Origin: Pseudomonas sp. K2I15
Lineage (GTDB): Bacteria; Pseudomonadota; Gammaproteobacteria; Pseudomonadales; Pseudomonadaceae
Assembly: GCF_002204795.1 (NCBI RefSeq)
Contig: NZ_NIXO01000002.1
Coordinates: forward strand, 62,001 to 126,000
Length of the DNA stretch: 64,000 nt
Direction: 5' to 3'
The position numbers and the translations under genes are program-made. The notes under the pieces were generated by a model. The model made no database searches. It had not been told where the DNA came from and was given only the letters and a program-made list of their open reading frames with translations. Shown here piece by piece: positions 8,892 to 17,592 of this stretch (position 1 is the first letter of the stretch; each line of letters begins with the position of its first letter).

Positions 8892-9842
8892 ATGATCGAT
8901 GTGGTGGTGGTGTCGCGTAACAACGAAGCCCAGGATATTTGCAGCTATGAGCTGGCCGGTGTGAATGGCAACCCACTGCCCGCCTTCAGCGCCGGCGCGC
9001 ATATTGACGTGCACCTGCCCGATGGCGTGATCCGGCAATATTCCTTGTGCAATCACCCTGAAGAACGCCATCGCTACCTGATCGGCGTCCTCAAGGATCC
9101 GGCCTCTCGTGGCGGTTCCCGCAGCCTGCACGAACAGATACACAAGGGCGCCCACCTGAAGATCAGCGAACCGCGCAACCTGTTTCCCCTGGCACACGAA
9201 GCCCAGCGCAGCCTGCTGTTTGCCGGCGGTATCGGCATCACGCCGATTCTGTGCATGGCCGAGCGACTGGCCCATGGCGGTGCCGATTTCGAACTGCATT
9301 ATTGCGCCCGCTCAAGCGAGCGCGCGGCCTTTGTAGAGCGCCTCAAGGGCTCATCGTTTGCCGAACGGGTGTTCCTGCATTTCGACGAGCAGCCCCACAC
9401 CGCCTTGAATGCAGCCCAGGTGCTGGCGGCGCCTGCAGATAACGTGCATCTCTACGTTTGCGGTCCCGGCGGTTTCATGCAGCATGTGCTCGATAGCGCC
9501 CGTGCCCAGGGCTGGCAGGAGGATTGCCTGCATCGCGAATACTTCACGGCGGCACCGGTAGACAGCAGCCTCGACGGGTGTTTTTCGGTGAAGGTCGGCA
9601 GCAGCGGCCAGGTATTCGAAATACCGGCCGACAAGAGCGTGGTCCAGGTCCTGGAAAGCCACGGCATCGAGATTGCCGTGTCCTGCGAACAAGGCATTTG
9701 CGGCACATGCCTGACTCGTGTGCTGGAAGGCGTACCGGAGCACCGTGATCTGTTCCTCACCGAGCAGGAACAAGCCCTGAACAACCAGTTCACCCCCTGC
9801 TGCTCGCGCTCGAAAACCCCACTGCTGGTGCTCGATATCTGA
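8892..9842 (+). CDS. vanB: Vanillate O-demethylase reductase subunit
   Basis: 316-residue flavin reductase of class IA. The N-terminal FMN-binding barrel contains RQYSLCNHPEE, the NAD domain has GGIGITPILCMA and YVCGPGGFMQ, and the C-terminal plant-type [2Fe-2S] ferredoxin domain has CEQGICGTC with a distant fourth Cys in TPCCSRSKTP. It passes electrons from NAD(P)H to VanA. GAGGA precedes the start. It ends 6 bp before the convergent vanR stop. Confidence 0.95.
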   Translation: MIDVVVVSRNNEAQDICSYELAGVNGNPLPAFSAGAHIDVHLPDGVIRQYSLCNHPEERHRYLIGVLKDPASRGGSRSLHEQIHKGAHLKISEPRNLFPLAHEAQRSLLFAGGIGITPILCMAERLAHGGADFELHYCARSSERAAFVERLKGSSFAERVFLHFDEQPHTALNAAQVLAAPADNVHLYVCGPGGFMQHVLDSARAQGWQEDCLHREYFTAAPVDSSLDGCFSVKVGSSGQVFEIPADKSVVQVLESHGIEIAVSCEQGICGTCLTRVLEGVPEHRDLFLTEQEQALNNQFTPCCSRSKTPLLVLDI

Positions 9843-9848
9843 AGCGCG

Positions 9849-10562
9849 TCACTGCTCGCGCAGAATGACCTTCATGCGCGCGTTGGCAGTGGCTGAACTG
9901 AAGATCTCGGCATAACGCAAGGTCGCGTTGGCGTGCTCGCGCATGATCGCCTCGGCCCGCGCGCCCTGGCGATTGACCAGGGCATCGAATACCGAATGGT
10001 GTTGCATGTGGGCATAGTTGAAACGCCGGTATTCACGCGCCATGTCCTCGCGATCCACCGCCAGCGCCGTCACCGAAGCGAACGGCAGGTGATCATTGCG
10101 TGCCAGCGCGTCGGCGATTGCCGGGTTGTGGCTGCCTTCCACGATGACCTGGTGAAACCGCATGTTCAGGTCGTGATACACCTCAAGGTCGTCCTCGGTC
10201 ACGTAGCCCTTGTCGAACAGTTGATCACCCTCTACCAGGCAACGTTCCAGCGCAGCGCGTGCCTCGTCGGACAAACCATGCTCGGCGGCTTGACGCGCCG
10301 CCAGGCCTTCGAGCACACCGCGCACCTCGACGCCCCCGGCGATGTCGCTGGGGCTGACCGAACGCACTTGATACCCGCGCCCGCCAAACGGGACCAGCAG
10401 CCCTTCCTGTTCGAGGGTGCGGAATGCCATGCGCACGGGCATGCGCGACACGCCGAATAACTGTGCCGTGGGAATTTCCATCAGGCGTTCGCCCGCCGCC
10501 AACTCCCCGCTGGCAATCATCTTGCGCAGTGCAACCAACACCAATTGACCGGGCTTACTCAT
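9849..10562 (-). CDS. vanR: GntR-family repressor of vanAB
   Basis: 237-residue FCD-type GntR regulator. The start at 10562 (MSKPGQLVLVALRKMI) is chosen because GGAAG lies 8 nt upstream and the winged-helix domain begins there; the frame opens 33 codons further but runs into remnant DNA. The HTH region has LMEIPTAQLFGVSRMPVRMAF, and the FCD effector domain follows (D..RFH..N pattern: DLNMRFHQVIVEGSHN). Proposed to bind the ATGGATCCAT palindrome at the vanA promoter and to be released by vanillate. It is convergent with vanB. Confidence 0.88.
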   Translation of the reverse strand: MSKPGQLVLVALRKMIASGELAAGERLMEIPTAQLFGVSRMPVRMAFRTLEQEGLLVPFGGRGYQVRSVSPSDIAGGVEVRGVLEGLAARQAAEHGLSDEARAALERCLVEGDQLFDKGYVTEDDLEVYHDLNMRFHQVIVEGSHNPAIADALARNDHLPFASVTALAVDREDMAREYRRFNYAHMQHHSVFDALVNRQGARAEAIMREHANATLRYAEIFSSATANARMKVILREQ

Positions 10563-10657
10563 CCAGACAACTTCCAGGACACGTGGGCTGCCATAGTACC
10601 GCAAGCCTCGCTTCAGCAACCCCCTTTCCTGCATAGCCGCGGAATGCATGGATAGGT

Positions 10658-10780
10658 TCATTGCTTGTGCTGATGCAGCATCGTCTGAATCTGCTGCGTA
10701 GCCTGACGTGTATTCTCCGCCAGCTTTCGCACCTCATCGGCCACCACCGAAAACCCGCGCCCGACATCACCCGCCCGTTT
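10658..10780 (-). pseudogene. Remnant of a methyl-accepting chemotaxis protein
   Basis: On the minus strand one frame reads [20 protein letters not shown] and continues [11 protein letters not shown] before stopping at 10658. This is the highly conserved hairpin tip of the MCP signalling domain. Upstream the frame is closed by a TGA and no HAMP, sensor or methylation helices follow. About 40 codons of a lost chemoreceptor gene remain between vanR and the amidase terminator. Confidence 0.8.
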
Positions 10781-10856
10781 TCACGATTAGGAGCCTGCTG
10801 GAGTTCCTCGCGAAACATTTCCAGCGTTTGCCCGCTGCGCTCCCGCCTGGCATTAG

Positions 10857-10882
10857 AAAAAAACGGCGCCCTCAGGCGCCGT
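10857..10882 (-). terminator. Rho-independent terminator of the amidase gene
   Basis: Minus-strand transcript forms ACGGCGCC-TGAG-GGCGCCGT (8-bp stem, 4-nt loop) followed by a run of seven T. It lies 30 bp after the amidase stop. Confidence 0.85.
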
Positions 10883-10912
10883 AAACAATCGATGGTTATC
10901 AGCAATGACGGA

Positions 10913-12379
10913 TCACAGCCGTGAAGACGGCCGCTGACAAGCATTGATTGGCGGCACCCGACCACGCCAGGGTTGAGCACGCTCAAGCTGTGCGGCAAGA
11001 CCCAACAACGTACTTTCCTCGCCAAAGCGCCCGGCAAAATGCGCGCCCATCGGCAGGCCGCCGGCGCTCCAATACAACGGCACCGACATCGCCGGCTGAC
11101 CGCTGGCGTTGAACAGCGCAGTGAACGGTGAGTAACTGTGGAAACGCTCGATCAGTTCTTCAAGGCTCATGCTGTCGTCTTGCAAATCAAGTTCGCCAAT
11201 GGGTACCGGCTCACGTGTCAGGGTCGGCGTCAGGATCACATCGTAGTTCTGCATGAACACCGCCAACTGCCGGCCCAAGGCATGAATCCACTCAACCGCG
11301 CCCGCATATTGCGCGCCGCTGACGTCGCCCTTGCTACGCAAGATAATCCGCGTGCGGGCTTCCAGTTCTTCAGGCTGCACCGCAAACCCGCGCATCTGGC
11401 CCAGCACGTCGACATAGTGACGAGTACTCGCGCCAATGATGGTAAAGACCTGATCCAGAAACTGCGGCAACGCCACCGGCAAGCTGACCGGTTCAACACG
11501 GTGGCCCAGGGACTGGCACAATCTGGCAGCCTGGCGCACCGCGCCCAGGCTCTCAGTCGAGGTCGACCAGGGCCCTAGTTGCTCAACCAGCCCGATACGC
11601 AGTGGACGCGGATCACGCTGCACTGCCGCGACGTAAGGTAGCGTCTGCACTGGCGCAGCGTAAGGCGCGCCCAGATCGATCCCCGCTGTCGCATCGAGCA
11701 ACGCCGCGCTGTCACGCACCGATAAGGTGACAGCATGCGGTGTACCCATTCCGGCCCAGCCCTCTCCGACCATCGGCCCCGAAGGCAGCAGCCCACGGCT
11801 CGGCTTGAGCCCGAATACCCCACAGCAGGAAGCTGGAACCCGCAATGATCCACCGCCGTCGTTGCCGTGGGCGAAAGGCACTACGCGTGCGGCAACCAGT
11901 GCGGCTGCCCCGCCGCTGGAGCCACCCGCACTGTGAGCCAGGTTCCAGGGGTTGCGCGTGGCGCCAAAACGGCTTGATTCGGTGGAGTAAGAGGTACCGA
12001 ACTCCGGGGAGGTGCTGGTCCCGACAATCAAGCAACCCGCACCTCGCAAACGGGTCACGATTTCAGATTCAAAATCTGCCCGAAAACCTCCAAGCGACTG
12101 CGAGCCATTGGTCATCGCAGCCCCATTGACCGCAGAGAACAGGTCTTTGATCAGCGTCGGTACGCCGGTGAAAACACCGTCCCTGGACGTCGACTCGCGT
12201 GCCGCCTGACGCGCCGAGTCGTAAAGCCGTTCGGCCACCGCGTTAAGTTGCGGCTCAACCAGTTCAATACGATCAATGACCGCTTCAAGTAACTCGCCGG
12301 GTTGCACTTCACCGCGCTTGACCCACTCGGCCAGACCTGTGGCGTCTTCACTGTCCAGCAAGTTCTGGATGTCTTGCAT
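10913..12379 (-). CDS. Amidase-signature family amidase
   Basis: 488-residue amidohydrolase with the Ser-cisSer-Lys triad: Lys in TLIKDL (about residue 80), HSAGGSSGGAAALVAARVVP with both serines, then NDGGGSLRVPASCCG. Overall pattern resembles 6-aminohexanoate-cyclic-dimer hydrolase and aryl acylamidases. The start at 12379 has AGGAG 7 nt upstream; an ATG two codons earlier is too close to it. It follows the MFS gene by 24 bp and ends at a terminator, so it is the last gene of the amidase-MFS-channel set. It releases an acid and an amine from an amide; the substrate is unknown, but the surroundings suggest an aromatic or hydroxycinnamic amide. Confidence 0.85.
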   Translation of the reverse strand: MQDIQNLLDSEDATGLAEWVKRGEVQPGELLEAVIDRIELVEPQLNAVAERLYDSARQAARESTSRDGVFTGVPTLIKDLFSAVNGAAMTNGSQSLGGFRADFESEIVTRLRGAGCLIVGTSTSPEFGTSYSTESSRFGATRNPWNLAHSAGGSSGGAAALVAARVVPFAHGNDGGGSLRVPASCCGVFGLKPSRGLLPSGPMVGEGWAGMGTPHAVTLSVRDSAALLDATAGIDLGAPYAAPVQTLPYVAAVQRDPRPLRIGLVEQLGPWSTSTESLGAVRQAARLCQSLGHRVEPVSLPVALPQFLDQVFTIIGASTRHYVDVLGQMRGFAVQPEELEARTRIILRSKGDVSGAQYAGAVEWIHALGRQLAVFMQNYDVILTPTLTREPVPIGELDLQDDSMSLEELIERFHSYSPFTALFNASGQPAMSVPLYWSAGGLPMGAHFAGRFGEESTLLGLAAQLERAQPWRGRVPPINACQRPSSRL

Positions 12380-12403
12380 ACCCATGCTCCTAGTCCCTAT
12401 AAA

Positions 12404-13648
12404 TTACGAATGACTTGATCCAACAACCGTGACAATGGCTTTGCGTCGCGCCTGCACGCCGGCCAGTGCCCAAACCAAAGCCGAGGCAAAGCTGGCGACC
12501 GCTAACCACTGGATCGAATGGCGCAGGTCACCCGCAAAGGCACTGATCAGTGCCACCACCAGCGGGCTGACAAATTGGCCAAAATACAAAAAGGCAGTGA
12601 ACCCACCCAACCCGCGCCCTCGGGTTTTGGCAGTCAGGGCATTCATTACAGGGGCCATCGCATTGGGCACCAAAAGCCCGGCACCCAGACCGTGGATAAG
12701 CACCGCCACCAACACCTCGTTGTAGCTTTGCGCGCGCATCAGCAGCCACAGCCCGAGCCCCAGCATTGCCAGCAACAGCGCATTACAACCGGCGACACCG
12801 ATGCGTCGGCGCAACAGCGGCCACATCAGCGACCCGCCCAAGGTTGCCAGCAGGCTCAACCCAGCCGACAGCCCGATCAACGTGCTCGAGGTGACGTCCA
12901 GACTGACCAACAGAATCGGGGCCTGAATCGGTACGATAAAACTCAACACCATCCCGCTGAGGACCAGCATGTACCCGATGATCAGAGGCAACACAGCGAC
13001 CGTTCCTGTGTCGGGCTCCTCGAACGGTTGCTTGCCGGTTGCAGGCTCCCATAACACTTTTATCATCACCGGGACCAACAGCAGCGGCAGCAAGTAGAGC
13101 AAGAACGGGAGCCGCCAGGAGTGCTCACCCAACGCCCCGCCGACGACAAAAAACAGCGAACCCACAAGGCCAATGGTGACCACTTGGCGATTGACGTAGC
13201 GCAGCCGTTCCTCGCCCCGCCAATAGTCTGCAATCAACGTGGCGCAACAGGTCATCACCGCCGCTTCAGCGCAGCCGAACAGCAGGCGTACACCCACAAT
13301 CGCCGACAAGTTATCCAATACTGCCGGCACCGCTCCCAGCAACGCATACAGCAGGGTTGCAATCACAAGTAACGCCTTGCGTCCAACCCGATCGGCCAGC
13401 CACCCGGCCAAGGGGGCGCACAAGGCAATGGCCAGTGCCGGCCCGGTGACGGCCAATGGCACCAGCAAATCCGCCTGGGGATTAAAGGGGCCAAACTCGG
13501 CGCCGAGCTTGGGCAGGATCGGTGCAACCATCACCGAGCCCATGATGGTCAGGCTGCTGCCAAGCATCAGTACCAGCCCTTCACGCCGCCCACTGGCTTG
13601 ACGCGGCGAAGACAGGGTCGCGGGTAAAACAGCGTGTGATTGATTCAT
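12404..13648 (-). CDS. Major facilitator superfamily transporter
   Basis: 414-residue inner-membrane carrier with about 12 hydrophobic helices. The MFS loop 2-3 signature is visible as GWLADRVGRKALL. The N-terminal about 25 residues are cytoplasmic. AGGAGG lies 6 nt before the ATG. The start is only 9 bp after the outer-membrane channel stop, so translation is probably coupled. Likely imports the substrate of the neighbouring amidase; drug export is the alternative, since the family includes both. Confidence 0.85.
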   Translation of the reverse strand: MNQSHAVLPATLSSPRQASGRREGLVLMLGSSLTIMGSVMVAPILPKLGAEFGPFNPQADLLVPLAVTGPALAIALCAPLAGWLADRVGRKALLVIATLLYALLGAVPAVLDNLSAIVGVRLLFGCAEAAVMTCCATLIADYWRGEERLRYVNRQVVTIGLVGSLFFVVGGALGEHSWRLPFLLYLLPLLLVPVMIKVLWEPATGKQPFEEPDTGTVAVLPLIIGYMLVLSGMVLSFIVPIQAPILLVSLDVTSSTLIGLSAGLSLLATLGGSLMWPLLRRRIGVAGCNALLLAMLGLGLWLLMRAQSYNEVLVAVLIHGLGAGLLVPNAMAPVMNALTAKTRGRGLGGFTAFLYFGQFVSPLVVALISAFAGDLRHSIQWLAVASFASALVWALAGVQARRKAIVTVVGSSHS

Positions 13649-13657
13649 AACACCTCC

Positions 13658-14590
13658 TCAAAAACTTTGAGAAATACGCAACGCCACGGTGTAGCCCTGG
13701 GCACGGTTTTGCGCGTCGAACTCCTTGTAGGCGTGCAGCCAGACAGGTGGCAGCCCTGGTTTGAAGTAACTGACTGCGGGGCCGACAGCCAGCACACGCG
13801 CGCGGTTACCCGTTTCAAGGTCAGGCGCATTGTCATCGGTGAACTGGCGGTAGTAGTAACCACCCACGCCCAAGGTCCATGGCCCTGCGTGCTGGCCCAC
13901 CGCAAATTCGTGCCGGTACTCAATACCGCTTTTGTAATCGGTGGCGTTGTTACGTGTATTGATGTCGGCTTCAAAGCTTGAAGACACCTCGAAGCCGCTG
14001 TCACTGATATAGGTGGCGTTCAGTATTGGCGAGAAGGTCCAGTGATTCAGGCCCGGGGACACCAGGCGATTCTTGTCGTAGTCACCGGTGGGGGCCTGAA
14101 TTTGGAACTGCGTATTGATGAACAGATTCGGTGACACGTTCCATTGCAGGATCAATGGCACAAACTGCACGTCGGCCAAACGGAACGGATCGGCTTCCAG
14201 GCTCAGCGGCCCTGCGGGCGTGGGTACTTTGATTGAAGCGTCCATTTTGAAGAACGGCACGATAACGCCAAACCCATACTTGGCGCCCAGGACAGTGTTA
14301 TCCGTCATGCGCATGTAAGCGACGCCGATGGACAGCACATCCAGGGAAAAATGATTATCGACTGAGCGCCCTTCACGGTCCTTCTGAACATTGGCCGAGT
14401 AGAACGCGGTTCGCAGACCCAGCGTGCCGAACGGTGTCGCCGGGGGCGACATACCCGCACCAAAATCATAAACGCCGACGGCGGTGGTTGGAGCGCCGCC
14501 TTCAGTACCATGAGCGCTGGTGCAAAGACCCACCAGCCCCAAAGTAATCAACGTAAATTGTCTGATGTTTGAGTTGTTTTTATGGTTCAT
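13658..14590 (-). CDS. Outer-membrane channel, phenol-degradation/SphA-like (Phenol_MetA_deg family)
   Basis: 310-residue secreted beta-barrel. The start at 14590 (MNHKNNS) has GGGAGGG 6 nt upstream, better than the earlier in-frame start. A signal peptide ends near AHG-TEGG. Alternating aromatic strands and a C-terminal Phe (ALRISQSF) are typical of outer-membrane barrels. The TGDYDKNRLVSPGLNHW segment resembles the Phenol_MetA_deg family, thought to admit hydrophobic aromatics. It is first in the channel-MFS-amidase set and about 70 bp downstream of the AraC gene. A second, diverged member of the family lies at 26737-27684. Confidence 0.8.
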   Translation of the reverse strand: MNHKNNSNIRQFTLITLGLVGLCTSAHGTEGGAPTTAVGVYDFGAGMSPPATPFGTLGLRTAFYSANVQKDREGRSVDNHFSLDVLSIGVAYMRMTDNTVLGAKYGFGVIVPFFKMDASIKVPTPAGPLSLEADPFRLADVQFVPLILQWNVSPNLFINTQFQIQAPTGDYDKNRLVSPGLNHWTFSPILNATYISDSGFEVSSSFEADINTRNNATDYKSGIEYRHEFAVGQHAGPWTLGVGGYYYRQFTDDNAPDLETGNRARVLAVGPAVSYFKPGLPPVWLHAYKEFDAQNRAQGYTVALRISQSF

Positions 14591-14659
14591 CGAATGCCCT
14601 CCCATCCCGTTGGTGTAGGGCCATCCTAGTAAGCAGAACGTTGAGCGGGTTATCCGATT

Positions 14660-15652
14660 TCAGCAGAGTTCAGTACGGCGTAATGTCTGCGAAGGGCATT
14701 CACCGAACAGAGTGCGATAGTCACTGGAAAACCGGCTCAAGTGCCAGAACCCCCACCGTGCGGCGACTTGCTGTACGCCATGCGGTTGAGTGCTCGTACG
14801 CAGCTCACGGCGCACCGCATTGAGGCGCAATGCACGCAGATAAGCCACCGGATTGATCCCCAGGGTTTCCTGGAAACAGTACTGGAGTTTGCGGCGACTG
14901 GCGCCGATGTGATTACACAGGTCAAGGATCGACAGCGGCTCGTCGATATGAGCCAGCGCATACTCACGCGCCCGATCGACCATGCGCTTGCGCGCCGTGG
15001 GACTGAGTGCCGGCGCCGGATCCGGAGCGACCAGTTCAAGCACATGCAGCATCACTGCATCGCGAATACCTCGGCGGATTGAGTCATGGCCCAGCAGTAC
15101 ATCGCATCCTTGTTCACCCTTCGACAGCTCGTCGAACAAGGCAGCGAGCTCCGTTCGAACAGACGAATTGCCCAAGCGGTAACACTTGGGAAGATCGGTA
15201 ATTTTAAAGTGACTGCCCTGGCACTCCAGCACATGCTCAAGCGCGCGCTCATCAATCGCCACACCCATCAAGTCAAGATGCTGCGGCGTGCTCAGTTCGG
15301 GCAGGTTGTCACCGTGAGCAACCAACATGCTGAGCTCTTGAATGGGATGCCCCAAGCAAAAAACCGGGCCATGGGCGCTCAACGGGATGCTGAAGGTAAT
15401 GGCGCCTTTACAGGCCGCGCCGCTTTTGGTCATGGCCTGATTAGAGCGGTCGCGCACCACCCGCATCCCATCTGCACGAAACTCAATCAGCTCGCCTTCG
15501 AAGCGTCCAGGTGTTAACTGATCGTAACGAACCTGCCATCCCTCCATGTTCTGCGCGTGTTCATCAATGTCATTCGTGACAAAACGCCGGATCGGTAGTA
15601 GTGGCAAAACAGGTGCTGGGGGCGGTGCTTTCTGCACATTATTATTGTTCAT
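14660..15652 (-). CDS. AraC-family transcriptional regulator
   Basis: 330 residues. The N-terminal about 200 residues form an AraC_binding_2-like sensor (PLSAHGPVFCLGHPI and following); the C-terminus has two HTH motifs (EPLSILDLCNHIGASRRKLQ and HGVQQVAARWGFWHLSRFSSDY). The ending FGECPSQTLRR is typical. The start at 15652 follows a weak AAAGG; an upstream start would add 35 unconserved-looking residues. It is on the same strand as, and just upstream of, the channel-MFS-amidase genes, so it is their likely activator. Related regulators sense aromatic acids, amines or amides. Confidence 0.85.
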   Translation of the reverse strand: MNNNNVQKAPPPAPVLPLLPIRRFVTNDIDEHAQNMEGWQVRYDQLTPGRFEGELIEFRADGMRVVRDRSNQAMTKSGAACKGAITFSIPLSAHGPVFCLGHPIQELSMLVAHGDNLPELSTPQHLDLMGVAIDERALEHVLECQGSHFKITDLPKCYRLGNSSVRTELAALFDELSKGEQGCDVLLGHDSIRRGIRDAVMLHVLELVAPDPAPALSPTARKRMVDRAREYALAHIDEPLSILDLCNHIGASRRKLQYCFQETLGINPVAYLRALRLNAVRRELRTSTQPHGVQQVAARWGFWHLSRFSSDYRTLFGECPSQTLRRTELC

Positions 15653-15777
15653 GGGCCCAACCTTTATCAGTTCACCAGGGTGCGTGCCTCTGGTTATGCA
15701 AACGTCATTCCGATCATGCCGATGAACTGTCACTTGTGCCGAAATGGGACAGTCCACACGGGGTGGCCTGTCCCTTT

Positions 15778-17550
15778 TCAGACAAACGCCAGCGTTTCTC
15801 GAGCGCCCTCTATCGCCACCCGATGCTGGGCCACCCGGGATGGCAGATAGTTGAAAAAGAACCTGGCACTTTGCAGTTTGCCAGCGCGCAGCGGATCATC
15901 TTCGGGTAGCGCCCTGGAGACCCGCGCGGCCCGTGCCCAGGCCAGGGCCAGCAGCGTCACACCGCACAACTGGAGGAAATCCCCAGCGGCCCGATAAGGG
16001 TATTCACGGTCCTCGCGGGCACGTTCTCGTATGTCGTCAACCACGGTCGCCAGCACGTCGCACAGGGTGCCCAGCGCAGCGGCAAAGCCAGCGCATTCGG
16101 CGCATTCGGCGCATTCGGCCCATTCGCCGCCCTGCCCGGCCTCATCATGCAACTGCGCCAGCAGCAGCCCGAAGGCACGGCCCTCGTCCCCCAAAACCTT
16201 GCGCAACAACAGGTCATTGGCCTGAATCTCATTGCTACCCTCGTAGATCATCGCGATGCGGCTGTCGCGCAGGGTCTGTTCGATAGCGAACTCGGCGACG
16301 TAGCCGTAACCGCCGAACACCTGCAGGGCATTACTCGCCTGACGAAACCCCTGTTCGGTAAAAAACGCCTTGATGATCGGCGTCAGCAACTGCGCCAGTT
16401 GGCTGGCCTGCTGCCGCGCCAGCGGGTCCGGGTCATGCTCGGCTTGATCGAGCAAATGCGCCGCCCAATAGCCGATGGCTCGCATCCCCTCGCTGGTGGT
16501 GCGTAACTCCAGTAGCACCCGGCGAATGGCAGGGTGATAAAGAATCGGATCCGCCACCTGAGCCACCACCCCGTCGGGGCGCAGCGGCGCGCGCATCTGC
16601 ACCCGCCCGGCAGCATACTCACGGGCATTCTGCCAGGCCGCTTCAACGTGCCCCAGGCCTTGCAGGCCCACATGCAGGCGCGCCGAATTCATCATCACAA
16701 ACATCGCTGCGAGGCCCTGATGGGCATCGCCGATCAGCCAGCCTTGGGCACCGTCGAACACCAGCGAACAGGTGGCGCTGCCCTTGATGCCCATCTTGTG
16801 TTCGATGCCGTCGCAACGCACGCTATTGGCGCGGCCATCGTCCAGCTGTTTGGGTACCAGGAACAGCGAAACCCCGCGACTGCCCGGCGGCGCATCGGGC
16901 AGGCGCGCCAGCACCAGGTGCAAGATATTGGTCGTGAGGTCGTGCTCACCGCCGGAGATAAACAGCTTGCTGCCACTGAGACGATAGCTGCCGTCCTCTG
17001 CAGGTTCGGCGCGACAACGCAGCAAGCCGACATCGCTGCCGGCTTGAGGCTCGGTCAGGCACATGGTGGGCAAGGCCTGGCCACTGACGATTTCGGGCAG
17101 GTAGCGTGCCTGCAGCCAAGGGGCGGCGTGGGTCTTGAGGCACAGGTAAGCGCCATGGGAAATGCCGGTGTACATGGCCCAGCCGTGATTGGTGGCGTAG
17201 AGCATCTCTTGCAACGCTGCGTCGAGCAGTTGCGGCAAACCTTGCCCGCCCAGTGCCTCGGCGCACGCCAGTGCAGGCCAACCACCGTCGACATAGGCCC
17301 GATACGCCTCGGCAAAACCGTCTGGCGTGCAGACCTGGCCCGCCGTCCAACGGCAGCCCTGACGATCACCGCTGCCGTTCAGGGGCGCCAGCACGCCCTG
17401 GCTGAAGCGCCCCGCTTCTTCCAGTACCTGCATGGCCAACGGCATGTCCAACGCCTCGAACGCCGGGCTACGGCTCCACGCCTGGGGCGCTTGCAGCCAA
17501 TGTTCAAGCACAAATTGCATGTCGCGCAGGGGCGCCTGATAGCTCCACAT
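15778..17550 (-). CDS. Acyl-CoA dehydrogenase (ferulate operon member)
   Basis: 590-residue FAD enzyme of the long FadE-like class. Motifs seen are MCLTEPQAGSDVG, KLFISGGEHDL, GIEHKMGIKGSATC and QVFGGYGYVAEFAIEQTLRD; catalytic Glu is expected in the MIYEGSNEIQ region. GAGG lies 6 nt before the ATG at 17550. It is the last gene of ech-vdh-fcs-thiolase-acd, the same order as in P. putida. With the thiolase it is thought to allow an alternative CoA-dependent beta-oxidation of feruloyl-CoA; the main route uses Ech and Vdh. A 9-bp tandem repeat lies in the linker near codon 483 (16092-16118). Confidence 0.88.
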   Translation of the reverse strand: MWSYQAPLRDMQFVLEHWLQAPQAWSRSPAFEALDMPLAMQVLEEAGRFSQGVLAPLNGSGDRQGCRWTAGQVCTPDGFAEAYRAYVDGGWPALACAEALGGQGLPQLLDAALQEMLYATNHGWAMYTGISHGAYLCLKTHAAPWLQARYLPEIVSGQALPTMCLTEPQAGSDVGLLRCRAEPAEDGSYRLSGSKLFISGGEHDLTTNILHLVLARLPDAPPGSRGVSLFLVPKQLDDGRANSVRCDGIEHKMGIKGSATCSLVFDGAQGWLIGDAHQGLAAMFVMMNSARLHVGLQGLGHVEAAWQNAREYAAGRVQMRAPLRPDGVVAQVADPILYHPAIRRVLLELRTTSEGMRAIGYWAAHLLDQAEHDPDPLARQQASQLAQLLTPIIKAFFTEQGFRQASNALQVFGGYGYVAEFAIEQTLRDSRIAMIYEGSNEIQANDLLLRKVLGDEGRAFGLLLAQLHDEAGQGGEWAECAECAECAGFAAALGTLCDVLATVVDDIRERAREDREYPYRAAGDFLQLCGVTLLALAWARAARVSRALPEDDPLRAGKLQSARFFFNYLPSRVAQHRVAIEGARETLAFV

Positions 17551-17592
17551 GGGAAACCTCATCGAATAAAAACGAGTAACACCGCTGAAACC

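Noticed and set aside
16088..16126. Possible short CRISPR-like array
   Set aside because: Units are 9 bp, directly adjacent, in frame, and without spacers.
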